Shown: piece after piece, positions 36,031 to 44,384 of the stretch | How the letters are laid out: the number at the start of each line of letters is the position of its first letter | How positions within the stretch are numbered: position 1 is the first letter of the stretch | DNA from: Paraburkholderia sp. C35 | GTDB taxonomy: Bacteria > Pseudomonadota > Gammaproteobacteria > Burkholderiales > Burkholderiaceae | NCBI RefSeq assembly: GCF_003121405.1 | Contig: NZ_QBUY01000011.1 | Location: 1-64,000 of the forward strand | Reading direction: 5' to 3' | Length of the DNA stretch: 64,000 nt | The notes under the pieces: model-generated | Databases searched by the model: none | Seen by the model: only the letters and a program-made list of their open reading frames with translations | What the model was told of the DNA's origin: nothing | Made by a program: the position numbers and the translations under genes

Positions 36031-37200
36031 ATGAACCTCTCCATCAAATTGCCCACTGCTGCGGGCACCCTCGAAACATGGCGCGTGCAAGGCACGCCGC
36101 TCGACGTGCGTGCACCTGAGCTCGCGTTCAATCGTATCGCTTATTCGGCGGCGCATGTCGTTGCCGATCCGTTACGCTCAGGTGAACTCAACGGCCCGCC
36201 TGCAATCGATTGGGAACGCACGATTGCATACCGCCGTTATCTGCTGCAACAGGGACTCGGCATCGCTGAAGCGATGGACACCGCACAGCGCGGCATGGGC
36301 GTGCCGTGGCATACGGCGCTCGAACTGATCACGCGTTGCATGGAAGGTACGCGCGATATCGAAGGCGCGCTGATTGCATCGGGTTGCGGCACCGATCACC
36401 TGGCACCTGGCTCCGTCACCTCTGTCGACGATGTGATCCGCGCCTACGCGGAACAGCTCGAGGCCGTGCAACGCACGGGCAGCCGCGTGATTCTGATGGC
36501 GAGCCGCGCGCTCGCGAAAGTCGCGCGTGGCCCCGAAGACTATCGACGCGTCTATCGGGAAGCATTGCGACTGTGCGATAAACCGGCGATCCTCCATTGG
36601 CTCGGCGACATGTTCGATCCAGAACTGGCAGGTTACTGGGGCGCAACAGACTTCGCGGACACAGCCGACGTGTGCCTGTCGATCATCGACGAAAACGCCG
36701 CGCACGTCGAAGGCATCAAGATCTCGTTGCTCGACGATCAGAAGGAAATCGCTTTCCGTCGCCGTCTGCCGCGCACGGTGCAGATGTACACGGGCGACGA
36801 CTTCAACTATCCGTCGCTGATCGAAGGCGACGGTACGCATTTTTCGCACGCGCTGCTGGGCATTTTCGATGCGATTGCGCCCGCTGCATCGCAGGCATTG
36901 TCTGCCCTCGCGGCGGGCGACACCGCGCGTTTTCATGCGCTGCTCGCGCCGACTGTGCCGCTGTCGCGTCACATCTTCCGTGCGCCGACTCAGTACTACA
37001 AGACGGGCGTCGTATTCCTCGCGTATCTGAATGGCTTCCAGGATCACTTCTTTATGCCCGGCGGACATCATGGCATGCGCCCGCCCGCCTATCTCGCCGA
37101 TGTTTTCCGTCTCGCCGATCAGGCAAGGCTGCTGCGCAATCCCGAAGACGCCATCGCGCGCATGCGCCGCGTGATGGCGCCGCTCGGCTGCGGCGAGTGA
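36031..37200 (+). CDS. DUF993 protein, dihydrodipicolinate synthase-like aldolase
   Basis: A 389-aa TIM-barrel protein of the DUF993 family, whose reaction is not established. The EGIKIS motif places Lys230 where dihydrodipicolinate synthase/N-acetylneuraminate lyase enzymes have their Schiff-base lysine, so a class I aldolase or dehydratase on a keto acid or keto sugar is plausible. ATG 36031 lies 7 bp after the SDR stop; an earlier ATG at 35995 overlaps it. It is followed 6 bp later by a TIM-barrel isomerase and a Gfo/Idh enzyme; this trio recurs in my memory of bacterial sugar loci, without a firmly known pathway. Confidence 0.85.
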   Translation: MNLSIKLPTAAGTLETWRVQGTPLDVRAPELAFNRIAYSAAHVVADPLRSGELNGPPAIDWERTIAYRRYLLQQGLGIAEAMDTAQRGMGVPWHTALELITRCMEGTRDIEGALIASGCGTDHLAPGSVTSVDDVIRAYAEQLEAVQRTGSRVILMASRALAKVARGPEDYRRVYREALRLCDKPAILHWLGDMFDPELAGYWGATDFADTADVCLSIIDENAAHVEGIKISLLDDQKEIAFRRRLPRTVQMYTGDDFNYPSLIEGDGTHFSHALLGIFDAIAPAASQALSALAAGDTARFHALLAPTVPLSRHIFRAPTQYYKTGVVFLAYLNGFQDHFFMPGGHHGMRPPAYLADVFRLADQARLLRNPEDAIARMRRVMAPLGCGE

Positions 37201-37206
37201 TCAGCG

Positions 37207-38058
37207 ATGAGAAACCTTCAGGGAAGACTGGACCTCTGCTCGATCAACACGGCCACGCTCGGGCATCGCGAACCGATCAGCCTCACGATTGACCGCATCG
37301 CGCGTGCCGGATTCGGCGGCATTGCGCCGTGGCGCCGCGAGATCGAAGGCGCCGATGTCGCGCAGATCGCCCGTCAAATCAAGGCTCTGGGCCTGAGCGT
37401 CAGCGGCTATTGCCGCTCGACGGCACTGCCTGCCGCAACGGCTGCGGAGTTCAACGCAAACATCGAGGCCAATCGCGCCGCGTTACGCGATGCCGCAACG
37501 CTCGGCGCACAGTGCTTCGTGATCGTGACAGGAGGATTGCCTGCGCAAAGCCGCGATCTGTTGGGCGCACGGTCGCAAGTGGTCGAAGGCATGGCGATGC
37601 TGCTCGACACAGCACGCGACTGCGGCGTTCCGCTTGCGATTGAACCGCTGCATCCGATGTATGCGGCGGATCGTGCTGTCGTCAATACGCTCGCGCAGGC
37701 GCTCGACATCTGCCGTGCAGTCGATGCAGAGAACACAGGTTATCTCGGCGTCGCCATCGATGCGTACCACTGCTGGTGGGATCCCGCGCTCGCTGCCGCC
37801 ATCGAAACGGCAGGCCGCGAGAATCGCATCCTCGCGTTTCACGTGTGCGACTGGCTGCGCGATACACGCGACATGCTGCTCGATCGCGGGATGATGGGCG
37901 ACGGCGTGATCGACCTGCCATCGCTTCGGCGTTCCGTAGAGTCGGCGGGCTATGACGGACATGTCGAAGTCGAAATTTTTTCCGCGCAGGACTGGTGGCA
38001 ACGTGACCCCGACCAGGTGCTTGCGACCTGTGCTGAACGCTTGCAAAGCCACTGCTAA
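37207..38058 (+). CDS. TIM-barrel sugar (phosphate) isomerase/epimerase
   Basis: Xylose-isomerase-like TIM barrel of 283 aa. The four expected divalent-metal ligands are visible: Glu146 (LAIEPLHP), Asp185 (VAIDAYHCWWDP), His212 (LAFHVCDW) and Glu256 (VEVEIF). Such enzymes isomerise or epimerise ketoses, or dehydrate inosose-like intermediates. It lies 6 bp behind the DUF993 gene and 30 bp before the Gfo/Idh gene, so it is likely to share an intermediate with both. The frame is intact and begins at an ATG that gives the normal family length. Confidence 0.9.
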   Translation: MRNLQGRLDLCSINTATLGHREPISLTIDRIARAGFGGIAPWRREIEGADVAQIARQIKALGLSVSGYCRSTALPAATAAEFNANIEANRAALRDAATLGAQCFVIVTGGLPAQSRDLLGARSQVVEGMAMLLDTARDCGVPLAIEPLHPMYAADRAVVNTLAQALDICRAVDAENTGYLGVAIDAYHCWWDPALAAAIETAGRENRILAFHVCDWLRDTRDMLLDRGMMGDGVIDLPSLRRSVESAGYDGHVEVEIFSAQDWWQRDPDQVLATCAERLQSHC

Positions 38059-38088
38059 ACCTGCTCATCAAGAACACCGGAGACAAGC

Positions 38089-39090
38089 ATGACAAGAACT
38101 TTGCGCTGGGGCGTACTGGGCGCCGCGAAAATCGCCGACAACTTCGTCGTGCCCGCGATACAACGTTCGACCGACTCGCGTGTTACGGCCGTCGCCAGTC
38201 GCGATGCGGCGCGTGCCGATGCGTTCGCCACGAAGCATGGCATCCCGCATGTGCTCAGACGCTACGAAGACGTGATAGCGAGAGACGACATCGACGCGAT
38301 CTATATTCCGCTGCCTACCGCCAGCCATGTCGAGTGGGTCAGGAAAGCGCTGCAAGGCGGCAAACACGTTCTGTGCGAAAAGCCTGTCGCCATGCACGCG
38401 TCGGAAATCGAAGAACTCATCGCGCTGCGCGATGAAACAGGTCTCGTATGTGGAGAAGCGTTCATGGTCGCTCATCATCCTCAGTGGGCGTTTGTGCGCG
38501 ACAGCCTTGCTCGAGGCGCTATCGGCGAACTGAAGCTGATCGAAGGATGTTTCACCTACTTCAACGACGATCCGCACGCGCTCAAGAACAATCGTGAATT
38601 AGGCGGCGGAGGCGTGCGTGACATTGGCGTCTATCCCGTCGTCACCACTCGCCTTGCCACAGGACTCGAACCGGTCGACGTGCACGCCGAAGTCAGCATC
38701 GATCCGCGCTTCGGCACCGACCGCCATGCCCATTGCACGATGGCGTTCGCAGACTTCACCGCGCGCTTCTACTGCGGAACGCAATTGGGCCGCCGGCAGC
38801 AGATGGTGTTTCATGGCACGTCCGGGTGGATCAGCGTGGATGCGCCGTTTAATCCTTGCGTATATGGACCCGCCACGGTGCGACTTCGAGACGACCGCAC
38901 GGCAGAGACTCAGGTCACCGAGTTTGGCGATGTCGACCAGTATCAGTTGATGATCGAGGACTTTGCTAGAACCGTGCGCGGGGAGACGAAAGACGTGACG
39001 TTTTCTCTCGAAAGCTCGTTGTGCAATCAGTTGGTGATTGATCGGATTCTCGCAAACCCGCAGCAGGACGCCATCCAGGTGCAGAAATAG
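38089..39090 (+). CDS. Gfo/Idh/MocA-family oxidoreductase
   Basis: NAD(P)-dependent sugar/cyclitol dehydrogenase of 333 aa. The N-terminal Rossmann domain has GVLGAAKIADNFVVPAI at residues 6-22 and the catalytic-Lys motif CEKPVAMHA near residue 96. The C-terminal beta-sheet domain forms the substrate site (GGGGVRDIGVYP, with the Asp and a conserved His region). It typically oxidises a ring hydroxyl next to the later isomerisation step. Last gene of the operon that starts with the acyl-CoA dehydrogenase; GGAGA lies just before the ATG. Confidence 0.92.
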   Translation: MTRTLRWGVLGAAKIADNFVVPAIQRSTDSRVTAVASRDAARADAFATKHGIPHVLRRYEDVIARDDIDAIYIPLPTASHVEWVRKALQGGKHVLCEKPVAMHASEIEELIALRDETGLVCGEAFMVAHHPQWAFVRDSLARGAIGELKLIEGCFTYFNDDPHALKNNRELGGGGVRDIGVYPVVTTRLATGLEPVDVHAEVSIDPRFGTDRHAHCTMAFADFTARFYCGTQLGRRQQMVFHGTSGWISVDAPFNPCVYGPATVRLRDDRTAETQVTEFGDVDQYQLMIEDFARTVRGETKDVTFSLESSLCNQLVIDRILANPQQDAIQVQK

Positions 39091-39426
39091 ACTTGCGCAC
39101 AACCATCGTCAGCAAGGGACCGGACGCCCTTTGACGGAAGTGGCACGGTGAAAACACAGCACTGGATCGCTCGCCAATTCATTCAATACCTTGTGCACGC
39201 CTTCGAACCTCGCCCGAGGTTTGCATCACCGCGTGCGCAACAAGATTCCACAGTCAGCAAGAAGCTTCAAGACGGGAACGTTTCCGGTAGTCAGCATACG
39301 ACCAGTTATCGACCGCCATGCGGCTCACGAACTGGGCCTCAGGCAACGGATAGCCGTGACTCCAGATGTCGCCGCGAACGCGCCATGTGCACACTCCGTT
39401 CGAACCTACTCAGAAGGGGTATTCCC
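39091..39426. other. 336-bp non-coding spacer
   Basis: Between the Gfo/Idh gene and the secreted hydrolase. An open frame from 39148 runs into the hydrolase but has no signal or family features. I see no convincing terminator, repeat or RNA. The promoter of the hydrolase should lie near its 3' end. Confidence 0.5.
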
Positions 39427-40263
39427 GTGAACAGGTCAAGCAGCCTCAGCGCCCTCATCGCCACACTTCTCGCCGCCAGCATCAGCTTCAACGCTTCCGC
39501 GGACACCTCCACCACACCTGCCTCAACGAGGGCCGAAAGTTTCCATCATCCTCACAATGCCAGTCCCACGGTGATCTTTGTCCATGGGGCGTTTGCCGAT
39601 TCATCCAGCTGGAATGTAGAGATCAGTGTGCTACGCAGCGCCGGGTATCCCGTCATTGCCTATGCGAATCCGCTCCGTGGCATTGCCAACGACGCCGCTG
39701 GCCTCGACGCGCTAGTCAAGTCCGTCGACGGCCCCGTGGTGCTGGTGGGTCACTCCTACGCAGGCATGGTGGTCAGCCAGGTCGCCGCCCAGGAGCCGTC
39801 GGTGAAGGCGATTGTGTACGTTGCCGCGCTGATCCCCGTGGTGGGCGAGAGCACCAATGACCTGGTCACGAAGTTTCCAGGGTCCCAACTTGTCGCTGCG
39901 AACCTGCATTCCGTCGCCGCCCCTGGCGGGCAGACCGACGTGTACATCAACCAGGATAAATACGGCACCGTCTATGCCGGTGGACTCAGCCAGCCTGACA
40001 TAACCGTCGCTGCGGCTGGGGAACGCCCACTTGCCGCGGCGGCCTTCGCGGAAGCGGCCACGCTAGCGGCACCTGCGTCTGTTCCCAAGTGGGAAATCGT
40101 CGCGACTCAGGACCATGCTGTCCCTACTCAGGTGCAGGAATTCATGGCAAATCGGGCCGGCGCGAGGATCGTCAGGACCAGGTCTGGTCATGATGTTCCG
40201 GCGGCACAGCCCTTCGTGGTGGTCAAGGTAGTCGAGGAGGCTATTGCCGCGGCCAGCAAGTAA
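39427..40263 (+). CDS. Secreted alpha/beta hydrolase
   Basis: Predicted esterase-like enzyme of 278 aa. The signal peptide (NRSSSLSALIATLLAAS, then NASADT) indicates export. The mature hydrolase has VIFVHGAFADSSSW with the oxyanion loop, the nucleophile elbow VGHSYAGMV near residue 104, an acidic residue in IVATQDHAVP and the late His in TRSGHDVP, so the triad is complete. It resembles the salicylate esterase/EstC-like group. GTG 39427 is chosen because AAGGGGT precedes it and the signal peptide begins there. Its neighbours give no pathway link; it stands alone. Confidence 0.88.
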   Translation: MNRSSSLSALIATLLAASISFNASADTSTTPASTRAESFHHPHNASPTVIFVHGAFADSSSWNVEISVLRSAGYPVIAYANPLRGIANDAAGLDALVKSVDGPVVLVGHSYAGMVVSQVAAQEPSVKAIVYVAALIPVVGESTNDLVTKFPGSQLVAANLHSVAAPGGQTDVYINQDKYGTVYAGGLSQPDITVAAAGERPLAAAAFAEAATLAAPASVPKWEIVATQDHAVPTQVQEFMANRAGARIVRTRSGHDVPAAQPFVVVKVVEEAIAAASK

Positions 40264-40364
40264 ATCCGCGATTGGCATGGCGACGATAGCCGGCGGGAAT
40301 TCCGTGAGTCGCCGACGAAACTGAGCGTACGTAGCGCGGCAAATTCGAACGCTTCAGAGCGAAG

Positions 40365-40389
40365 CCCGGGCGGCTCACGCCGTGCCGGG
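40365..40389. terminator. Possible terminator hairpin between convergent genes
   Basis: CCCGG-N1-CGGC-TCAC-GCCG-N2-CCGGG in the 190-bp gap between the convergent hydrolase and PLP-enzyme genes. GC-rich stem with a small internal bulge, no T run. Confidence 0.4.
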
Positions 40390-40453
40390 ATCGCCCTTCT
40401 TCCATGCAGTGCGGACGGCAAAAGCGAATCCACCGCGCATTCAGTATCACAAC

Positions 40454-41695
40454 TCAATCCGCCAACTTCAGTGCCTGCGAGAAATCGGCGATCAGATCGT
40501 CGATATCTTCGATGCCCGCCGATAGTCGCAGCATGCCGTCAGAAATACCCATAGCCTTGCGCGTTTCCGGACCAGCCTCAAAGAAAATGGTCGGTGCGAC
40601 GGGAATAATCAGCGTGCGTGTATCGCCGAGACCCGTCGCCTTGACAGGCAGCTGAAGCGCGTTGACGACTTCCACCATACGTTGTGCGTCACGCAGTTCG
40701 AACGACAGAAGCCAGGACGCGCCCTTGAACAGCGCTTGCGCGATGTCGTATTGCGGGTGACTTTTCAGACCCGGATAGAACACCTTGCCGACGGCCTTGT
40801 GTCCTTCCAGGAAGTGAGCAAGCGCAAGTGCATTGTCGCTGCTTTGCTTCACGCGCAAGGCGAGCGTTTCCGCGCCCATCGCGATCGAGTGTGCCTGCTC
40901 GGAGGACAGCGACGCGCCCATGTCGCGCAAGCCTTTCTTGCGGATCTGCAACAGGCCCTGCTCCCTGGGCGGCGTGCGCCGATAGTCGTCGGCGATGTTC
41001 GGATACGCGCTCCAGTCGAACAGACCGGTATCGGTCACCGCGCCTCCGAGCGCCGCACCGTGGCCCGCGATCGTCTTGGTCAGCGAGTTGATCACGAGGC
41101 TGGCGCCAACCGTCTTCGGTTTGAACAATGCCGGCGACGTAATCGTGTTGTCGACCACATAGACGATGCTGCGCTCGCGACACACCTCACTGATGCCCTG
41201 CAAGTCCGGAATCTGCGTACCTGGATTCGCGATGGTTTCGACGAACACCATGCGCGTGTTCGGCCGGACTGCGTGCTTCACGTTCTCGACGTCGCACGCG
41301 TCAACGGTGGTGACTTCTATGCCGAGCGTCCTCAATGTGCCGAACAGGCTGTTGGTGTTGCCGAATACATAACGGCTCGATACGACGTGATCGCCCGCGC
41401 GAAGGAGCGTGAGGAAGGTTGCCGTGATGGCGGCCATGCCCGTGCTGAAGCAGATCGTGCCGATGCCTTCTTCGAGGCTCGTGATCTTGCGCTCGAGCGC
41501 GGCTGTCGTGGGCGTGCCCTGACGGGCGTAATTGAAGCCGCCCTTTTTCGTGCCCTGGAATACGCCGATCAGGTCTTCGACACGCTCGAAGCCATATTGC
41601 ACGGACGTGTGAATCGGCTGACGCACGCCACCGTGCTCATTGCCCGTGATTCTGTCGCCGTGAACGATATTGGTGGTGAAACCTTGCTTGTCCAT
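40454..41695 (-). CDS. PLP-dependent Cys/Met-metabolism enzyme (cystathionine gamma-synthase family)
   Basis: Gamma-replacing or gamma-eliminating PLP enzyme of 413 aa acting on an O-acyl-homoserine, cystathionine or methionine. Typical parts are GGVRQPIHTSVQYGF, the phosphate-binding FSTGMAAITA (about residues 83-92), VVDNTITSPAL with the PLP Asp, and the Schiff-base Lys in INSLTKTIAGHG. Substrate preference within the family cannot be read safely; annotation as cystathionine gamma-synthase-like is the safest. It is 72 bp downstream of the ROK kinase on the same strand, so it could be the last gene of the sugar operon, but no sugar role is known. Confidence 0.9.
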   Translation of the reverse strand: MDKQGFTTNIVHGDRITGNEHGGVRQPIHTSVQYGFERVEDLIGVFQGTKKGGFNYARQGTPTTAALERKITSLEEGIGTICFSTGMAAITATFLTLLRAGDHVVSSRYVFGNTNSLFGTLRTLGIEVTTVDACDVENVKHAVRPNTRMVFVETIANPGTQIPDLQGISEVCRERSIVYVVDNTITSPALFKPKTVGASLVINSLTKTIAGHGAALGGAVTDTGLFDWSAYPNIADDYRRTPPREQGLLQIRKKGLRDMGASLSSEQAHSIAMGAETLALRVKQSSDNALALAHFLEGHKAVGKVFYPGLKSHPQYDIAQALFKGASWLLSFELRDAQRMVEVVNALQLPVKATGLGDTRTLIIPVAPTIFFEAGPETRKAMGISDGMLRLSAGIEDIDDLIADFSQALKLAD

Positions 41696-41767
41696 CTTTT
41701 CTCCGCTGTTCGGGTCGCCTGGTGCGCTCTATTATCGCCATGAATGCGCATGCGCCGCTATATCCAT

Positions 41768-42736
41768 CTACGGCCAAAGGTATCCTCGACGGCCAGCGTC
41801 TGCGACTTGCAGGCGACGCTCTCCCACTATGACGGGCGCGCCATATAGTGCAGCAGTCCATCCGTGACGACACCATCGCAGATCGAATGCGCGGCCTGTC
41901 TCCGCATTCGGCAGCTTGCTTTCGATAAGACTGGCCAACCTGTCCCGCGGATACCCCGCCATATCCACGACCCCGCCACCGACGACAATGGTCGCCGGTG
42001 ACATCATTGCCGATGCCGTGCCAATAGCAACCGCCTGATACTGGACGAAGCGCGCGAGTTCGTCCTCTAAGGAAGGCTTGTATCGCGACGCTAGAAAAAC
42101 ACTATCAATGGCTACGCCATGTCGACCCGCAATCGCCTGCAACGCCCGTCCCGATGCAAAGGCTTCCAGACATTGTGGACGTACACCGTCGGGCACGGGT
42201 CCTTCTGCCTGAAACGGCATCAGTCCGATTTCGAGTGCCCATCCACCGCCCCGAAATGGCGCGCCGTGATGGATAAAAGCCGCCCCAACGCCCGTGCCGA
42301 AGAAGACGCCGAGTACATCGTCGCCGCCTTGCACGACTCCCGCTCGCCGTTCACCCATCAGCGTCAGTACTGCGTCGCGTTCGAGCAGAGCCGGACAGCC
42401 GAACCACTGTTCCAGTTCGGCGCCAAGCCGCCGGCCGTTTAGGCTCGGAACGTTGGCAGCATGAAGGACAGAATTGCCGTCGGTGTCGATGAAACCGGGT
42501 ACTGCGACGACCAGCGATTGCGCCTCGATGCCCGTATCCGCGACGACATCTTCGATCATCAATGCGAGCGCCCGAACGGGATCACCAGCCCTGAGAGCAT
42601 CGGTTGAATACAGCTTGCGGAAGTCCAGAGGCTGACCTCCGCATGAATAGCCGAACTTGACGTTTGTCCCGCCGATGTCGATCACGAGGATCGCTTCGGT
42701 TGCCGGCGTGTTTTGATCGTCTGTTGCTGATGTCAT
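41768..42736 (-). CDS. ROK-family sugar kinase with reduced zinc motif
   Basis: Predicted hexose-type kinase of 322 aa. The ATP phosphate motif DIGGTNVKFGY sits at residues 20-30 and the second one FFGTGVGAAF near 150; the catalytic Asp appears as ERDAVLT near residue 120, where most members have Asn-Asp. The zinc motif CxCGxxGCxE is largely lost: only PQCLEAFASG remains, as in polyphosphate-glucokinase or allose-kinase-like outliers. Its start overlaps the hydrolase stop by four bases, so the genes are coupled. It presumably phosphorylates a product of the upstream enzymes. Confidence 0.87.
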   Translation of the reverse strand: MTSATDDQNTPATEAILVIDIGGTNVKFGYSCGGQPLDFRKLYSTDALRAGDPVRALALMIEDVVADTGIEAQSLVVAVPGFIDTDGNSVLHAANVPSLNGRRLGAELEQWFGCPALLERDAVLTLMGERRAGVVQGGDDVLGVFFGTGVGAAFIHHGAPFRGGGWALEIGLMPFQAEGPVPDGVRPQCLEAFASGRALQAIAGRHGVAIDSVFLASRYKPSLEDELARFVQYQAVAIGTASAMMSPATIVVGGGVVDMAGYPRDRLASLIESKLPNAETGRAFDLRWCRHGWTAALYGAPVIVGERRLQVADAGRRGYLWP

Positions 42737-43551
42737 GGCTGATTCCGCATTGGCCAGAGGAATTCGTTCAATGCATGGCGAAACTCCACCACATAGTCAT
42801 TGCGGCTGATTGTCTTCGACGTAATGACTGTGAGCGTCGAGCCCGCAATCAGACGGGAAAGCGCTTCTGCCAGTTCGACGGGATGGACATAGTCTTGCTG
42901 GTTGGCGATCACCAGTGTCGAAAGTGCAAGCGTGTTGATCTGCTGCCGCGTGACACCGGGACCTTGTTCAGGGATACGGCTAAGCAGCGCTATCGTGGAT
43001 GCCCGGTCGGGGCGCGCGAAAAATCCGCGCATCGATGCCGCGTTATCCGGCGATTCAGCTTCGATCTCACGGAATCGGGCACTATGTTCGAGATGGAGTA
43101 CGCCGTCATCGGAACCATACAGTTCGAACAATCGCGCGACGTCACGATAGATCGCGAGATGTGCTGGTCCATCGGTATCGAGCCAGGCTGGACGAGCGAG
43201 GATCAACGCCAATGCACGCTCTGGGTGTAACGCGGCAATGCGCATGGCGACAGCCGCGCCCAGCGATATGCCTCCCACGACAGCGCGTTCAACGCCGAGA
43301 TAATCAAGAAGACCGATGACATCCTCGGCGAACTGCGCAATCGAAATTCGCGCCGGGTCACCCAGTCCGGATTGTCCATGCCCTCTGCACTCGAGCGTGA
43401 TCCGGCGAATGCCATCGATGTCAGGGAACACCTCTGCAGGTTGATTACCGTCCGCGCCGAGTCCGTGCTGCCACAACACTGGCGTACCCGACCCTTCATC
43501 GACGAAGGCCAGTCTGCAGCCATCTGCAGTTTCGAAGTAACGTTCGTTCAT
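42733..43551 (-). CDS. Alpha/beta-fold hydrolase, lactonase-like, catalytic His not evident
   Basis: A 272-aa enol-lactonase/epoxide-hydrolase-like fold. The oxyanion motif WQHGLGADGNQ and the nucleophile elbow GGISLGAA (Ser near residue 96) are present, as is the acidic residue in IANQQDYVHPVE. The usual C-terminal GH motif is missing: the expected place reads SKTISRNDYVVEFRHALNEF. A role as sugar lactonase after the SDR would fit the operon, but the absent His leaves activity open. Start and stop overlap both neighbours (TAATG with the isomerase, ATGA with the kinase). Confidence 0.85.
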   Translation of the reverse strand: MNERYFETADGCRLAFVDEGSGTPVLWQHGLGADGNQPAEVFPDIDGIRRITLECRGHGQSGLGDPARISIAQFAEDVIGLLDYLGVERAVVGGISLGAAVAMRIAALHPERALALILARPAWLDTDGPAHLAIYRDVARLFELYGSDDGVLHLEHSARFREIEAESPDNAASMRGFFARPDRASTIALLSRIPEQGPGVTRQQINTLALSTLVIANQQDYVHPVELAEALSRLIAGSTLTVITSKTISRNDYVVEFRHALNEFLWPMRNQP

Positions 43552-44384
43552 TACGTCATGTTCCGAATAAGCGCCGACAGATACGACGCAACGCCGGGCG
43601 CATCGGCTTCTGCAAAGTTATGCCCGACCAGCGGTCCGTCATAACCCACCGATTTCATGCACCCGATAAAGAACGGTAGGTCCACAGCGCCCTTACCAGC
43701 GGGCACGACAACACCAACGCTATCTATATCCTTCGCGTGCACCAGAAACAGATCACCGCCCAGCAGTTCCGCAGCCTCTGCGACTATCCTGGCCTGCACG
43801 GCCTGCACCTCGGGCGGCAGAAGATTCGCCGCGTCGAGTACGATGCCAAGACGTTTCGAGCCTGCTTCGTCGAGTACTTTTCGCGCCAGTTTTGCATCTG
43901 CAATGACGTTGCCCGGCTCGGGTTCGATACCGAGCACGAGATTGAACGCTTCAGCAAGCGACAGCGCGAAATCCAGTTCGCCACGCAATGCGCTCCATGC
44001 AGCTTCCGTGCTGTTATCGGCATGCGCGCGCCACATATTGGTCGCGTCGCGAGATCCCGTGCATAGCGTGACAAGCGACACGTCCATCTCGCGGGCCGCT
44101 CGCATCACGTTTTCAAAACCTTTCCGGTCACGCTTTCGTTGTGCTTCATCGGGATGCGCCATGTTGTAGGTACCCGATAACGCGCAAAGTGTGAGTCCGG
44201 CTTCCCGCGCACCATTTGCAATGCATTCGCCAATACCATCCGGCAACACATCAGGAAGTGCTGCAAGGCCGGCGCACGACAGATTGAACTGAACCGCCGA
44301 AAATCCATCGGCACGAATCCGCGCGAACAGTTCGCCGGGATGCTTTGCTGCATAGGTTCGAGCAAATACGCCTGGCGTCATCAC
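43551..44384 (-). CDS. TIM-barrel sugar (phosphate) isomerase/epimerase
   Basis: Xylose-isomerase-like barrel of 277 aa. Probable metal ligands are the Glu in LGIEPEPGN, the Asp in IVLDAANLL and the His in LVHAKDID; the last position is VGHNF, with His instead of the more usual Glu. It overlaps the Gfo/Idh gene by four bases (ATGA) and the hydrolase by one, so the three proteins are made together. Probable role: isomerisation, epimerisation or dehydration of the oxidised sugar made by the Gfo/Idh enzyme. Confidence 0.9.
   Translation of the reverse strand: MMTPGVFARTYAAKHPGELFARIRADGFSAVQFNLSCAGLAALPDVLPDGIGECIANGAREAGLTLCALSGTYNMAHPDEAQRKRDRKGFENVMRAAREMDVSLVTLCTGSRDATNMWRAHADNSTEAAWSALRGELDFALSLAEAFNLVLGIEPEPGNVIADAKLARKVLDEAGSKRLGIVLDAANLLPPEVQAVQARIVAEAAELLGGDLFLVHAKDIDSVGVVVPAGKGAVDLPFFIGCMKSVGYDGPLVGHNFAEADAPGVASYLSALIRNMT

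Noticed and set aside
39148..39426. N-terminal extension of the secreted hydrolase
   Set aside because: It would place the signal peptide 93 residues inside the protein. The GTG at 39427 has a good ribosome site and starts directly at the signal peptide.
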